A DNA stretch of 64,000 nt. Source: Serpula lacrymans var. lacrymans S7.9. Its lineage: Eukaryota > Basidiomycota > Agaricomycetes > Boletales > Serpulaceae. Each line of letters opens with the position of its first letter. Positions within the stretch are counted from its first letter, which is position 1. The stretch spans positions 1,222,868-1,286,867 of the forward strand of contig NW_006763302.1 in assembly GCF_000218685.1 (NCBI RefSeq), in the 5' to 3' direction. Under the pieces are notes generated by a model. That model did not search any database. It was not told the DNA's origin and worked only from the letters and a program-made list of their open reading frames with translations. Of this stretch, positions 22,927 to 33,130 are shown piece after piece. The translations under genes and the position numbers were made by a program.

Positions 22927-23660
22927 TCGGGGTTGGCGTAGTTTTTCAAAGTTTCTTAACATCTTAGCCGCTAAGCTCGGTCGAAGGTGACTGAAAATCA
23001 ACGTAGCAGAGAACGGAAAGCCGATAGAAAGAACACCATACAACTTGCCAAGGACAGGCATCAAGTTTGAACACATCTGGGAGAATAATCTTGCGCCCCA
23101 GCCAGACGTCCAACTCGGATGACTACTTATGAATGATAGTAGTCGTTGGGAACACGTAGCAGAGTCAATTTGGGTACAGCGAGGGTTGTATATTAATATA
23201 CTAAGCTTCCAAAGTTTCCAAAGGGGTGACAGTTCCAAGTATATTGGCTACAGAGCACAAACCAATTGAAAGTTCACTCTCAGTAAAAACAAAAAGTCGG
23301 CTAAAGTCGTGTGAAAGTCAGACTAATGGTTGAGTGAAGTCAAATGAAAGTCGTGCAAATTCTACCTTTAGTTAAAAAAGTAGCCTCGTTCAAGGTGCGT
23401 TTCGTAAGGGACCGCTGAAGTTCGGGAACTCTGGCTTTAAGCTGGCCACGTCATCAGTTATGGAACGCGGGGCAAGTAACCGAAGGCTCATACCTGGAAA
23501 TCACCGAATAATATTTTTTGAGAAATCCAAGATAAACGAGAAATAAACTACACGGCAAGTCTTCCGATAGAATTCGGCGCTTCAGCCTTACTTCCTGCAA
23601 ACACGGCTGTTTGCCATGCCTTGGCCTGCCCCCCCCCCCTCCTAAGCTACGCGTAGTCCA
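22927..23660. other. Intergenic; contains a short dispersed repeat
   Basis: No gene seen. 23315-23385 is about 70 bp that recurs inverted at 59447-59516. A C9 homopolymer run lies near 23630. Confidence 0.55.
23315..23385. repeat. Dispersed ~70-bp repeat (partner at 59447-59516)
   Basis: GTTGAGTGAAGTCAAATGAAAGTCGTGC and CTACCTTTAGTTAAAAAA recur as the reverse complement just outside the right end of the Harbinger element, at roughly 85-90% identity by eye. Confidence 0.75.
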
Positions 23661-24688
23661 ATGGCCTCACAAAACTCTGACGATGATACCTCCTCTGACA
23701 ATCCCTCAGCTGACAGTCCAAGCCGTTACATTCCGACCGATACAAGTTGTCAAACGGCATCACTACGGACTCTTCAAAACCAAGGTAATATTCCCAAACC
23801 TGTGCAGATTAATTGGTCCAATCCAAGAACAGATCGATTGGTAGACTGGCTTGAGAAACATCCTAAACGTAGATATGTTTTATTTTCAGATTCTACTGCA
23901 GTCGCCAAAGAAGAGAATCGGGATGCCTCAAGATCTACTAAACATACAAAGGCCTCTTTACATAGAAGGATTGCTAGACACATTTTCAAGAATGATTCCA
24001 ATGTGAACTTGCGTATCGCGATTGATCACCATCACCAACAATTTGGTGAGTCAGTGCAGCATCGTCTTGCCAGGTATTTATTTCACCGTTTATTTATTAT
24101 TTATTGACACTACATCGATGCTTTCAGCCTCAGCAAGACATATCAATGCCATCTGCGGGATTTAGGATCCACTGGTAGTGGCCTTGTGGCGGGGGATCCG
24201 TCCGATGCCCTGTACGACAGTCCGATCGGTGAGTTTTTTATTTTATTTTATTTTATACTTAGATTTGATTGCTGATTTTAAAAGAACCAGTTCGTGCTAA
24301 ATTCTCGTGGTGGGACCGCCTCAGCACCTTCTGGCGTGCATTGCCGAAGTATAATGCGAAGCCGGCAACATCAGCGCATGGTCAGGATCTCTTGGGGAAG
24401 GCTATGGCGATTCTGTTTCCAATGAGGGGTGACAATGAAGCTTTCCAGCGCGGCATGAACTCACATTTCCAGGGCGGCGGGTGGGATTTGGTCGAACACG
24501 AGCAGGATGGCGGTGACGGCAGCAGCTATCAGCAGCAGCCGTCCCAGCACCAGGCACCGTACCAGCCGTCTCAGCAGCAGCAGCAGCCGTACCAGCCGTA
24601 CCAGCAGCAGCACCAGCAGCAGCAGCCGTATCAGCAACAGCAGGCGGCTGTGTACGCGAAGTATGGCAATCCCTCCCAGAAAATATAG
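23661..24688 (+). CDS. Myb/SANT-like DNA-binding protein with polyglutamine tail, 3' end altered by a repeat
   Basis: Three exons (23661-24073, 24128-24228, 24285-24688) join in frame to 305 aa. After an acidic Ser-rich N terminus comes WSNPRTDRLVDWLEKHPKRR, KTYQCHLRDLGSTGSGL, then FSWWDRLSTFWRALPKYN. This pattern is seen in basidiomycete Myb/SANT-like proteins that often accompany transposons; the assignment is tentative. The C terminus is Gln/Tyr/Pro-rich with runs of Q. The final codons and stop (24683-24688) fall in the beginning of the truncated long TG...CA repeat copy B, so the original 3' end may have been lost. Confidence 0.6.
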
Positions 24689-25955
24689 TGAAAGCAAAGT
24701 AGGCTATGCACAGTATATAGCTGTGCAAAAAGAATGAGAAAGAACATGAAGGAAGGAATATACGCTGACAAATCCTGCATAGGTAGTACAGGATAAGATT
24801 GTCAAAAAAGGAAAAGAAAGGGATAGAACAATGAATGCTATGTAAGTAATGTCACAGGTTTGTACAGCCATAAAGTAAAGTCCAATAGCAAAAAGAGAGC
24901 AAGAAAATTGTGATGTCATGAGAAGATGCAGTAAAAAAAGGGCAAGGCAAAACACTATCAGTATCAACACAGTTCCTTTATTGTCAGTCAGGCATTCTAA
25001 AAAAATATGTGTCCATAAAAATGATTCAAAAATCAAAAATAATTGCACTGTAAATGAATGTTCTGCTGAAGAAAAAGAAACTGGAGCCACCGGTCCACCA
25101 CCTAGTCCAAATCTGACAGTTCCATGGCCTTACCAATGGATTGGTTGTGTTGGACCACCTGATCAAATGAGGAAGGGAGAGGAGTAGTTCCAATTTGGAA
25201 CAAGTGAGTCCCAGGCAGCGTGTGGTAGGTGTAGCTGTAGCAAAGACGATGGACAAAAGATAAGTGTACCCAAGTGAATGGGACAGCAATGAACATGGGC
25301 AACGCAAGGGGATGAACCTTCTCCAGCTCAAAAACTACCCACCCACGCTCCAACCAGGCAAGACGAGTGACCGATGTTTTGATAGTATGTGATGGCAAAT
25401 CGACGTCATGAAGATGGATCTGTTGCCCTATTTGGACCGGCTGCCGGGGCTTTGCTGATATCAGCAGTGGCACGTGGTAGTCAACGGATCGGCGACGGAA
25501 GCGGATAGGAAGTGGTGACATCAGAAATGATGGGGGTGCAAATAATATGAGGAGGAGGAGGGTGGAGGTGACGAACAAGTGGACTAGAATGGGGATCCAG
25601 AAACGACCGTTGGGTGAGAATAAAAAGGAGAGGAAGGGGCCCATGGTGGGGCTAGGCAAAGGAAGGGGAGTAAGGGAAACGACAAAAGCGAGGGCGCAAT
25701 GCAATGTGTAGCCAGTGGCGACGCAAAAATTTGCCGAAATGCCGAAACACGGAAAGTACCGGATGGAAAAGCAAAGGTGAGCGTGACTGGATTGCCTAAT
25801 AGAGGTGGTGCTGATCAGCCACAAGTTCGAAACAGGCAATATTAATTACTATTCCACGTGGCACTGTGCCTGTGTGGCGCAAAGGCGAGTCTTTTCGAAT
25901 ATTCGCTTTGTTATTGACACCTGTCCATGCTACCAATCAATTTTGGTGCATGACA
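24683..25955 (-). mobile_element. Long TG...CA repeat (family L), copy B, 3'-truncated
   Basis: Same family as 37389-39268. On the minus strand it starts TGTCATGCACC (25955) and runs to the TATA-box region (TATAG, 24683), where it is cut by or joined to the preceding gene. It has only one copy of the 35-bp unit, so its ORF (ATG at 25644 to the stop at 25102, about 180 codons) is uninterrupted. Confidence 0.8.
25102..25644 (-). CDS. Open reading frame carried by the long repeat, unknown function
   Basis: About 180 codons from MGPFLSFLFSP. There is one strongly hydrophobic segment (VTSTLLLLILFAPP), then a soluble part with PVQIGQQIHLHDVDLP, RLAWLERGWVVFELEKVHPLA and FQIGTTPLP. The open frame also extends about 65 codons upstream without an ATG. 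The same reading is kept with substitutions in copies at 11.6-12.4, 33.5-34.0 and 37.5-38.3 kb, although the 35-bp unit expansion breaks it in two of them. It lies upstream of the TATA box of the repeat, that is in the U3-like part. No family recognised. Whether it is translated is unknown. Confidence 0.4.
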   Translation of the reverse strand: MGPFLSFLFSPNGRFWIPILVHLFVTSTLLLLILFAPPSFLMSPLPIRFRRRSVDYHVPLLISAKPRQPVQIGQQIHLHDVDLPSHTIKTSVTRLAWLERGWVVFELEKVHPLALPMFIAVPFTWVHLSFVHRLCYSYTYHTLPGTHLFQIGTTPLPSSFDQVVQHNQSIGKAMELSDLD

Positions 25956-26057
25956 CCGCAGACTTAAAAGGAGTGCCAGCGCGGCCCTCATGGCAATGAA
26001 AATGGAAACAGGAGAAACAGCCATAAAATTCAACTCCTGTTTTATGGTAGAAGCCAG

Positions 26058-27271
26058 TGTTGATGATGAGAACTGTTGTTAGAAAAACCACACACAAAAC
26101 AAACTAACACACAATCCTCCCAGATTCCACGGAACTTGTTTATGGGCTTTGCCTCCTAGAACAGTAGGTGCTCTGGTTGTTTGTGGGGTGGTATGTATGA
26201 CAATCCTTCAAAGTCAAACCCAGAAATGTATGGGTGTGGGTTTTGAGGAGGAGGGATAGTTGGAAGATAAAAGATAGGGGCTTTGTGGCGAGTATAGACG
26301 AGCACTATCTTGCTAATTGTAGCACAAGGTAGGTTTGAGAATAACAAGATAATGAGGTTCCCAGTGATAGCAGGCTCCTGACGCACAAACTGTAGTGCTC
26401 AGAAGGACTCTAATTGAAAGGGATGACAATGACTTCAAACATGGGAAGTGACGATGGCAGCAGTTGACAGTGGTAGAAGTGGGAAGTGTTGTGACCACAC
26501 TGGATCACAAGTAGCAGAGTAGTGAACTTGAGAGTAGAGAAGAAGTCTGGATTGGATTTCTTGTTGTTTTTTTTACAAGGTAAAATACAGGAGTTTATAT
26601 AGTGAAAAGAAAGGTAGGCAATGCACAGTATAGCTGTGCAAAAAGAATGAGAAAGAACATGAAGGAAGGAATATATGCTGACAAATCCTGCGTAGTTGCT
26701 ACAGGATAAGATCATCAAAATAAGGGAAAGAAAGGGATAGAACAATGAATGCTGTGAGTAATGTTACAGGTTTGTACAGCCATAAAGTAAAGTCCAATAG
26801 CAAAAAGAGAGCAGGAAAATCATGATGTCATGGGAAGATGCAGTAAAAAAAAGGGCAAGGAAAAACACTATTAGTATCAACACAGTTCCTTTATTGTCAG
26901 TCAGGCATTCTAAAAAAATATGTGTCCATAAAAATGATTCAAAAATCAAAAATAATCGCACTGTAAATGAATGTTCTGCTGAAAAAAAAGAAACTGGAGC
27001 CACCGGTCCACCACCTAGTCCAAATCCAACAGTTCCATGGCCTTACCAATGGACTGGTTGTGTTGGACCACCTGATCAAACGAGGGAGGGAGAGGAGTAG
27101 TTCCAATTTGGAACAAGTGAGTCCCAGGCAGCATGTGGTAGATGTAGCTGTAGCAAAGACGATGGACACAAGATAAGTGTACCCAAGTGAATGGGATAGC
27201 GATGAACATGGGCGGCGCAAGGGGATGAACCTTCTCCAGCTCAAAAATTACCCAACCACGCTCCAACCAGG
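26058..27271 (-). mobile_element. Long TG...CA repeat (family L), copy C, 3' part
   Basis: On the minus strand this is the 3' two-thirds of a family L copy whose 5' part is 33521-34122; the two were separated by the gypsy insertion. The end TCATCATCAACA lies at 26058. A 102-bp spacer separates it from copy B in the same orientation. Confidence 0.82.
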
Positions 27272-27661
27272 TGTAACAACCAAGAGTTAGTTACTCTGGC
27301 GCACACAGGAACACACTATAAAGGTAGTGGAAGATGGGGAGTGGGTACCCCTTGGGCTGCAGTGAGTTAGTTGGTATACAACAGGAGGACTCGCTGAGGA
27401 GTCTCCTGGATCTATTGGGGTATATATACTACTACAGGTTTGTTTGTACATGTGTACTATACAGTTGATGAAGGCAGTGGCTGATGATGTCATAGGGCCT
27501 AGCCCGTATGGCCAGCTCCACTGCGTGAGAGAGTTAAGTCTAAAAGTAAAAGAAAGGCAACGCGGCACGAGAAAGGGAAATGCCGCGTGGCACTTAAAGT
27601 ATAAAGTTAAAGCGGAGAATAAAAAGGAAAGGAGATGTCCGGAAATTGTGTTATCGTAACA
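27272..27661 (-). repeat. 3' LTR of gypsy copy 1
   Basis: 390 bp, TGTTACGATAACA...GGTTGTTACA in element sense. It contains TATATATA followed about 33 bp later by AGCGAGTCCT, the proposed transcript start and self-primer, inside a short inverted repeat CAGGAGACTC/GAGTCCTCCTG. Confidence 0.93.
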
Positions 27662-27672
27662 CTACCCCCCTT

Positions 27673-30600
27673 CTAAGGCTCGACTTCCAGGCGAGACCAA
27701 ATTCCGGAGGTAGTGGTAAAATTTTCGGGCATAGGTTGAAAGAGGGAATTAAAAAGGTTTGAATCCATGCCTCTAAGCTTCCTGGGAGCTGAGGGATTCC
27801 TAGAATAAAATTTGCGAACAGCGTCGCGGGAGTTTTCCAGATGGGATTCTGGTTCCCACGTTCTGTCCTCGTCTCCGTAGCCCTTCCATAGGACCAGGAA
27901 CTCTAATTTTCCACGCTTCAAGCGTGCATCTACCACCCGTTTGACTTCGAACTCTTCTTCACCTTCCTGGGTGACTACTACCGGACCGGGCCGGTCTACG
28001 CGCTGTCCCGGCAGCGGTCCTTTGTAGGGTTTCACACGGCTAATGTTAACTGTGGGTACCACCCTCATTCGTTTTGGGAGTTCCAGCTCCACCGCATTAG
28101 GTTTGACTTCCTTAATCCGGTAAGGGCCAATCCACTTTTTGGTCAGTTTTCTAGACTGCCGGTCTTTTAATTTTAAGTGGTCGGTATCTAACCAGACCAG
28201 GTCGCCGACCTTGTAGTCAGGGGCCTTAGAGCGTCTACGCTCTGCCCTGTCTTTCATCTGCTCTGCAGTTCTAAATAGCGCCTTGCGCATTTCGTCCAAG
28301 ACAGACTTCATGTCTTTTGCCATGTTCCCAGCAGCCTCGTTTTTGCTTTTGCCAGGTTCTACACCCATTCTGGGGAGATACAATCTAGTAACCTCGAATG
28401 GTGCCTTTCCTGTAGCCGACGACTGTTTAATATTATAAGAGAACTGGGCTATCTTTAGCCACTTGGCCCAATCTGTCTGTCTGTCGTTAATAAATATCCG
28501 GAGATACTGTTTCAACTCCTGGTTGAGTCTCTCCGTTTGTCCATCGGTTTGCGGATGGAACGCTGTTGATAATTTAGGTTTGATGCCCAGCATCCGGCAT
28601 AATTCTTTCATAAATTCGCTAGCGAATTGCGGTCCTCTATCGGAGATTACCGTTTCTGGTAACCCATGGATTGACCATACAAAATCCTTAAATAGGTCTG
28701 CTGTACCGGCGGCGGTGATGGTTTTGTTGGTGGGTATGAATACCACTTCTTTGGAGAAGCGATCTACTACCACCATTACTGAATCGTACCCGTTTGACTC
28801 GGGCAGATCCGTCGTGAAGTCCACCGATATATCCTGCCAGGGGCCAGCTGGTATCGGGTTTGGCATGAGTTTACCGGCCGGCGGTTGATGGGAATTCTTG
28901 GCCATGGCGCATCTCAGACAGGATTTTACATATTCCTGTATGTCTTTGACCATGCCAGGCCACATGTAGTTTCTGGAGATCAACTCCATCGTTCGTTGCC
29001 ATCCAGGGTGCCCAGCCACTGGAGTGTCATGATGTCTATCTATTGCCTTGATCCTTGCGGACTCCGGCACATAGATTTTGTTTTTGAAATGAAAGAGCCC
29101 GTCTTTCCATAAATAGTTTTCATTGCCGTCAAGGCGCGCCTTTTCCTCTGGGGAGATGTCTTTCCTGAAGACTTCTAGGAGGTCGGAATCTTGCCCGATT
29201 CTAACATTGGCGACCCTTGATTGATCTATCAAGGTGACACCTTTGTTGTCATCTTCTATGCCGTTGGCATGATCCTCTCTTCTAGATAAAGCATCCGCTT
29301 TCCCCATTGAGCTTCCTGGCTTATGAATTAATTTATAATTGAACCTTGACAAGTACACCGCGTAGCGGGCTTGTCTTCGGTTCAGGTCTCGGGCCGTCAT
29401 GAAGTACTCTAGGTTCTTATGATCGGTCCAAATTTCGAATTGGTGCCTAGCACCTTCTAAGTAGTGCCGCCAGTGCTCTAAAGCTCTAATGATGGCCAGC
29501 ATCTCCTTGTCGTATATTTGATAGTTGCGCTCTGTAGGCGACAAACTATGCGGTAAATAGGCACAAGGCCTCCAAAGATCATCAGGACATTTGATGGATA
29601 GAACAGCCCCAGTGGCGAAGTCAGAAGAGTCGGTTTCTAGCCGGAACTCTTTGTCTAATTCAGGGAATGCCAATATGGGTGCTGTTGTAAATGCCTGTTT
29701 AAGCTTATCAAAAGCTTCCTGTTCTTTGGCGCCCCACTGCCAAACAAGGTCCTTTTTGGTGAGATCGTTCAACGGTCTCGTGATTTTTGCAAAGTTTTCA
29801 ATAAACCTTCGGTAGAAATTGCCTAAGCCTAGGAAGGCCCTAACTCCTTTGACGCGAGTAGGTTCTGGCCATTCCAAAATAGCTTGAACTTTCTCAGGGT
29901 TCATCCTGATTCCGTTCTGGCCTATGATCATACCGAGGAAGTCTACTTCCTTCATTTTAAAATTACATTTTTCGGGTTTAACGAATAGGTCCCGTTCCTG
30001 TAAGCGTCGAAGGACTTCTTGCACGATCCTGTCATGCTCAGCCTCATCGTCCGACTTTGTAAATATTAATAAATTGTCAATGTAAATGACGACACAGTTC
30101 TCCATATCCGCAAAGATCTCATTCATCATGCTCTGGAAGGTCGCCGGTGAATTGGTCAACCCAAAGAACATAACAAGGGGTTCAAAAGATCCTCGGTGGC
30201 ACGTGAATGCGGCCTTCCAAGCATCTTCCTCCTTAATTCGTACATTGTTGTACCCCCATCTGAGATCCATTTTAGTCAGGATCTTGGCGCCAGCCAATTT
30301 GTCCACTAGCTGACTAATCAAAGGCAGCGGATACGCGTTTTTAACCGTGTGCTCATTCACGTAACGATAGTCCATAATCATGCGCTTCTTACCATCCTTT
30401 TTAGGAATGAAGAACACCGGGGACGTCATAGGACTTTTGGAAGGTCTGATGTAACCCTTCCTAAGTTGTTCATCTATGAAGCTAGATACCTCGTCTCTTT
30501 CGGGAGCAGAGAGCGGTATCATGTGTCCCTTCCTTGGTTTGAAGGTGTCTTTCAAATCTATAGCATGGTCCCAAGGCTTAGCCTCTGGGAAGCGCTCTGA

Positions 30601-31569
30601 TTTGTGTTTCGAAAAGACTTTCCAGAAGTCATGGTACTCGGGAGGTACCAGCCTCTTAATCTCTTCCTCAGGTTTTACCTCATCATCATCGTCGTCAATC
30701 TTTTCTAAAGATCTGAGCTCGTAAATGTGACTAGCGTTTAACTTTTCGAGACGCTCATTGTGACGGACATGAGTTGGTTTACCCAAGTTTACACATTCCT
30801 GGGGACAACGTGACAATGTGACAACCCCTGTCTGCCAGTTGATCTCAGGATTATGTTTAAATAGCCAGGTCCAGCCTAAGATTAAATTAATCTTACCTAG
30901 TTGGGTAGCTTCGGCAGTGACTCGTTCTCTGTGTCCTTGGTATTCGACCACGAAAGAACATTTGTGTGTGATACAGCCACCTGCGTTAAGCGTACCGTCA
31001 ACGTTATAGACGGGAATAGATGCATCTAATTTTATAAGGGGGAGTCCAATTTGCTCCGCCCAGACCTGATCTATGAAGATCCCGTTCACGCCTGAATCAA
31101 GCAGTGCGCTCGTTGAGTGTACTTTGCCCCTGGCAAGGTTTTCCACGCCAACGTCTAAACGGATCTCCTTTTGGAATAAATATGTGCGCATCAACACACG
31201 CCTTGGGATTTCGGGAAAGGGTGGCTTTGAAGAAGAAGAAGAAGTAGAAGAAGAAGGGGAAAATGACACATGTTTTTCTATTTTAGTTTTGCCAGAATCA
31301 AGCACCCTAGTGTTTGTCTCGCCGGGGCCACGCTCCAAGGGAGACGCTGGTGCAGCGGTAGTATCATAAATATTACAGTTACATTTCTTCATACAAGTAC
31401 ATACTTCTGATAACAAATTTAGAAATTTATTTACAATTTGGGGAGCCAACCCCGTCGTTCCTTTATTGCTCGTGCAACACCCCGGAGCAGGGGCCACCTT
31501 GTTGTGGTTTACTTCATTTTTACTAGGAGCCAAGGCACCCAAGTGACCTAAGCCCCGAATTCTTTTCCC
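27673..31569 (-). CDS. Pol polyprotein of gypsy copy 1 (protease-RT-RNase H-integrase-chromodomain)
   Basis: A continuous frame entered by -1 shift from gag at about 31563-31569. Protease motif DSGVNG lies near 31090. RT blocks include PKKDGKKRMIMDYR, and the catalytic box is YIDN rather than YxDD (30073-30084). RNase H is ETDSSDFATGAVL...YDKEML...WTDHKNLEYF. The integrase has an HHCC zinc region (RHHDTPVAGHPGW...CLRCAMAK) and DDE segments (VDFTTDLP, SDRGPQF, HPQTDGQTERLNQ). A C-terminal chromodomain (LVLWKGYGDEDRTWEPESHL) probably guides insertion to chromatin. No stop interrupts ~1,300 codons. The D-to-N change in the RT box (GAC AAT) may have killed polymerisation. Confidence 0.93.
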   Translation of the reverse strand, partial: GKRIRGLGHLGALAPSKNEVNHNKVAPAPGCCTSNKGTTGLAPQIVNKFLNLLSEVCTCMKKCNCNIYDTTAAPASPLERGPGETNTRVLDSGKTKIEKHVSFSPSSSTSSSSSKPPFPEIPRRVLMRTYLFQKEIRLDVGVENLARGKVHSTSALLDSGVNGIFIDQVWAEQIGLPLIKLDASIPVYNVDGTLNAGGCITHKCSFVVEYQGHRERVTAEATQLGKINLILGWTWLFKHNPEINWQTGVVTLSRCPQECVNLGKPTHVRHNERLEKLNASHIYELRSLEKIDDDDDEVKPEEEIKRLVPPEYHDFWKVFSKHKSERFPEAKPWDHAIDLKDTFKPRKGHMIPLSAPERDEVSSFIDEQLRKGYIRPSKSPMTSPVFFIPKKDGKKRMIMDYRYVNEHTVKNAYPLPLISQLVDKLAGAKILTKMDLRWGYNNVRIKEEDAWKAAFTCHRGSFEPLVMFFGLTNSPATFQSMMNEIFADMENCVVIYIDNLLIFTKSDDEAEHDRIVQEVLRRLQERDLFVKPEKCNFKMKEVDFLGMIIGQNGIRMNPEKVQAILEWPEPTRVKGVRAFLGLGNFYRRFIENFAKITRPLNDLTKKDLVWQWGAKEQEAFDKLKQAFTTAPILAFPELDKEFRLETDSSDFATGAVLSIKCPDDLWRPCAYLPHSLSPTERNYQIYDKEMLAIIRALEHWRHYLEGARHQFEIWTDHKNLEYFMTARDLNRRQARYAVYLSRFNYKLIHKPGSSMGKADALSRREDHANGIEDDNKGVTLIDQSRVANVRIGQDSDLLEVFRKDISPEEKARLDGNENYLWKDGLFHFKNKIYVPESARIKAIDRHHDTPVAGHPGWQRTMELISRNYMWPGMVKDIQEYVKSCLRCAMAKNSHQPPAGKLMPNPIPAGPWQDISVDFTTDLPESNGYDSVMVVVDRFSKEVVFIPTNKTITAAGTADLFKDFVWSIHGLPETVISDRGPQFASEFMKELCRMLGIKPKLSTAFHPQTDGQTERLNQELKQYLRIFINDRQTDWAKWLKIAQFSYNIKQSSATGKAPFEVTRLYLPRMGVEPGKSKNEAAGNMAKDMKSVLDEMRKALFRTAEQMKDRAERRRSKAPDYKVGDLVWLDTDHLKLKDRQSRKLTKKWIGPYRIKEVKPNAVELELPKRMRVVPTVNISRVKPYKGPLPGQRVDRPGPVVVTQEGEEEFEVKRVVDARLKRGKLEFLVLWKGYGDEDRTWEPESHLENSRDAVRKFYSRNPSAPRKLRGMDSNLFNSLFQPMPENFTTTSGIWSRLEVEP

Positions 31570-32609
31570 TGGGCCTTCATCTCGTTGACCTGCTGGTCGT
31601 AGAAGAAAGCCTGGATTTCGTTGTAAGAACAACCGGCCAATGAGTGGAGCCGATCGTCCGATTGTTCGGTTTCTAATTGGCGCGCCTGGCGCCCTTGGTT
31701 ATTTTTTTGTTGGCCGGCCTGCGACCCTTTTCTGCAGTCTCGGGACATATGTCCCTCTTGGCCGCAATTGTAACAGTTGCCCTTGAATCTGCGCATCTGT
31801 CCACCTTGGACCGCGCCGATATCCATAGGAGCACCCTGTCCTGGCTGCAGCCCGAACGGCCTAAACCCGTGAGAGTGATTTTGATGTTGGTTTGATGACC
31901 GAGGGCGCCTCTGGGATGTGGTGGTTTGTTTGGTGGACCCGCCACCTTGGTGCATAGCGTAGAGCTCCATGGCCCTACCGACTCGTCGGACTTCCTCGGC
32001 TGCCAGAGCCAGGTCGTCACTTCTTGTATCCTGCAGGTAGATCTGTTCTGCAATGCGAGGGTTCACATTGCGTTCCAGCAGTTCTACTGCGTGTTTGTTA
32101 CCTAACCCTCCTTGGATGGAGAGGGCCAGGAACCGGGTGACATAATCATCCGTCCTCATGTTTCCTTGTTTGAAGGAACGGATTTGCTGACGCGCCCAGT
32201 CTCGCTCAGCTTGCGGTTTGAAATATTTTTCGATCTCTTTCTTGAGATCGTCCCAGGTAGGCCACACACCCGCGGTGTAGCATTCCTGGAGTCTTACTTG
32301 GGCGTATCGACCCGCCACAGGTCCTTTTAGGCGAGATAGCACCGCAGTGGCTACCTCAAAATCGTCGGCAAAAGCGTCCCAGTTCGCCTTGACCCAAATC
32401 TGGAGCTTGATCCACCATTCGGCAAATTGCGCTCTGTCTCCTTCGAAGGCGCCAGGGTCAGCGACAACTTCGACTTTCTTATTGAACTTTTTCTCTACCG
32501 AGGGGGTTGCTACAGGGGGGTTGGCCTGTATCTCGGTGAGCTGCGAGGTTAATTCAGCTATCTGCACACGCATTGCGTGCAGTAGCGCATTCATATCTTG
32601 CGACAACAT
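31548..32609 (-). CDS. Gag of gypsy copy 1
   Basis: 353 aa from the ATG at 32609. A helical capsid-like region (WWIKLQIWVKANWDAF, YFKPQAERDWARQQI, LERNVNPRIAEQIY) is followed by a zinc knuckle CYNCGQEGHMSRDC near residue 290. It packages the element RNA into particles. It overlaps pol by 85 nt. The slippery heptamer lies 13 nt before the stop. The truncated second copy at 51165-52232 is a close relative. Confidence 0.92.
   Translation of the reverse strand: MLSQDMNALLHAMRVQIAELTSQLTEIQANPPVATPSVEKKFNKKVEVVADPGAFEGDRAQFAEWWIKLQIWVKANWDAFADDFEVATAVLSRLKGPVAGRYAQVRLQECYTAGVWPTWDDLKKEIEKYFKPQAERDWARQQIRSFKQGNMRTDDYVTRFLALSIQGGLGNKHAVELLERNVNPRIAEQIYLQDTRSDDLALAAEEVRRVGRAMELYAMHQGGGSTKQTTTSQRRPRSSNQHQNHSHGFRPFGLQPGQGAPMDIGAVQGGQMRRFKGNCYNCGQEGHMSRDCRKGSQAGQQKNNQGRQARQLETEQSDDRLHSLAGCSYNEIQAFFYDQQVNEMKAQGKEFGA
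31563..31569 (-). promoter_or_regulatory. -1 ribosomal frameshift heptamer G GGA AAA
   Basis: In gag frame the codons are CAG GGA AAA, giving the X XXY YYZ heptamer GGGAAAA. Slipping back one base enters the pol frame exactly. The same heptamer in the same frame is kept at 52211-52217 in copy 2. Confidence 0.75.
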
Positions 32610-33118
32610 GTCGACTTGTTCTCTTTGGGTAACGTAAAAATAGGTAACTGGGGGTCCCCGCTTGCTATCTGCGGATCAACCTCTTCCCAGCTGAGTATCG
32701 GATCTCAATCTCCGACTACCCACACTATAGTATTTGAAAGGTATATAAAATGTATTTGTAATAAACCCTGGTCCGAACAGTTGTCAGGGGGTGGTCCGCT
32801 TGTTAAGCTGTCAACCCTTCTCCAGACTGGCGGAGGCAAGTGCCCGGCCTGGTCAGAGGTATTCGAAAGTGAAAGTTTGTATTCTAAATCTAATCAACAG
32901 TGGTTCCACACCGACTGCTGAGCTAAGTACTCCCCTTAACGCTGGGGGCCGCGTATTCGAAGGTTTGGGTTCTTCTCCCAAAGCACTACAAGGCCGTCAC
33001 TAGGAGCGCACCTATCTGCTATGTGGGATATTCCTAACCGCTAACCAATCTCCTTCACCCTGGAGTCTGGGTGCCCAAATGATGGGACTTCTGCACACAC
33101 GTGCGAGAGAGTAGAAAG

Positions 33119-33130
33119 AGCGAGTCCTAA
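33119..33130 (-). promoter_or_regulatory. Primer-binding site of gypsy copy 1 (self-priming type)
   Basis: In element sense the bases after the 5' LTR are TTAGGACTCGCTC. AGGACTCGCT is the exact reverse complement of AGCGAGTCCT in the LTR, placed about 33 bp after TATATATA, and does not resemble a tRNA 3' end. Confidence 0.75.
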
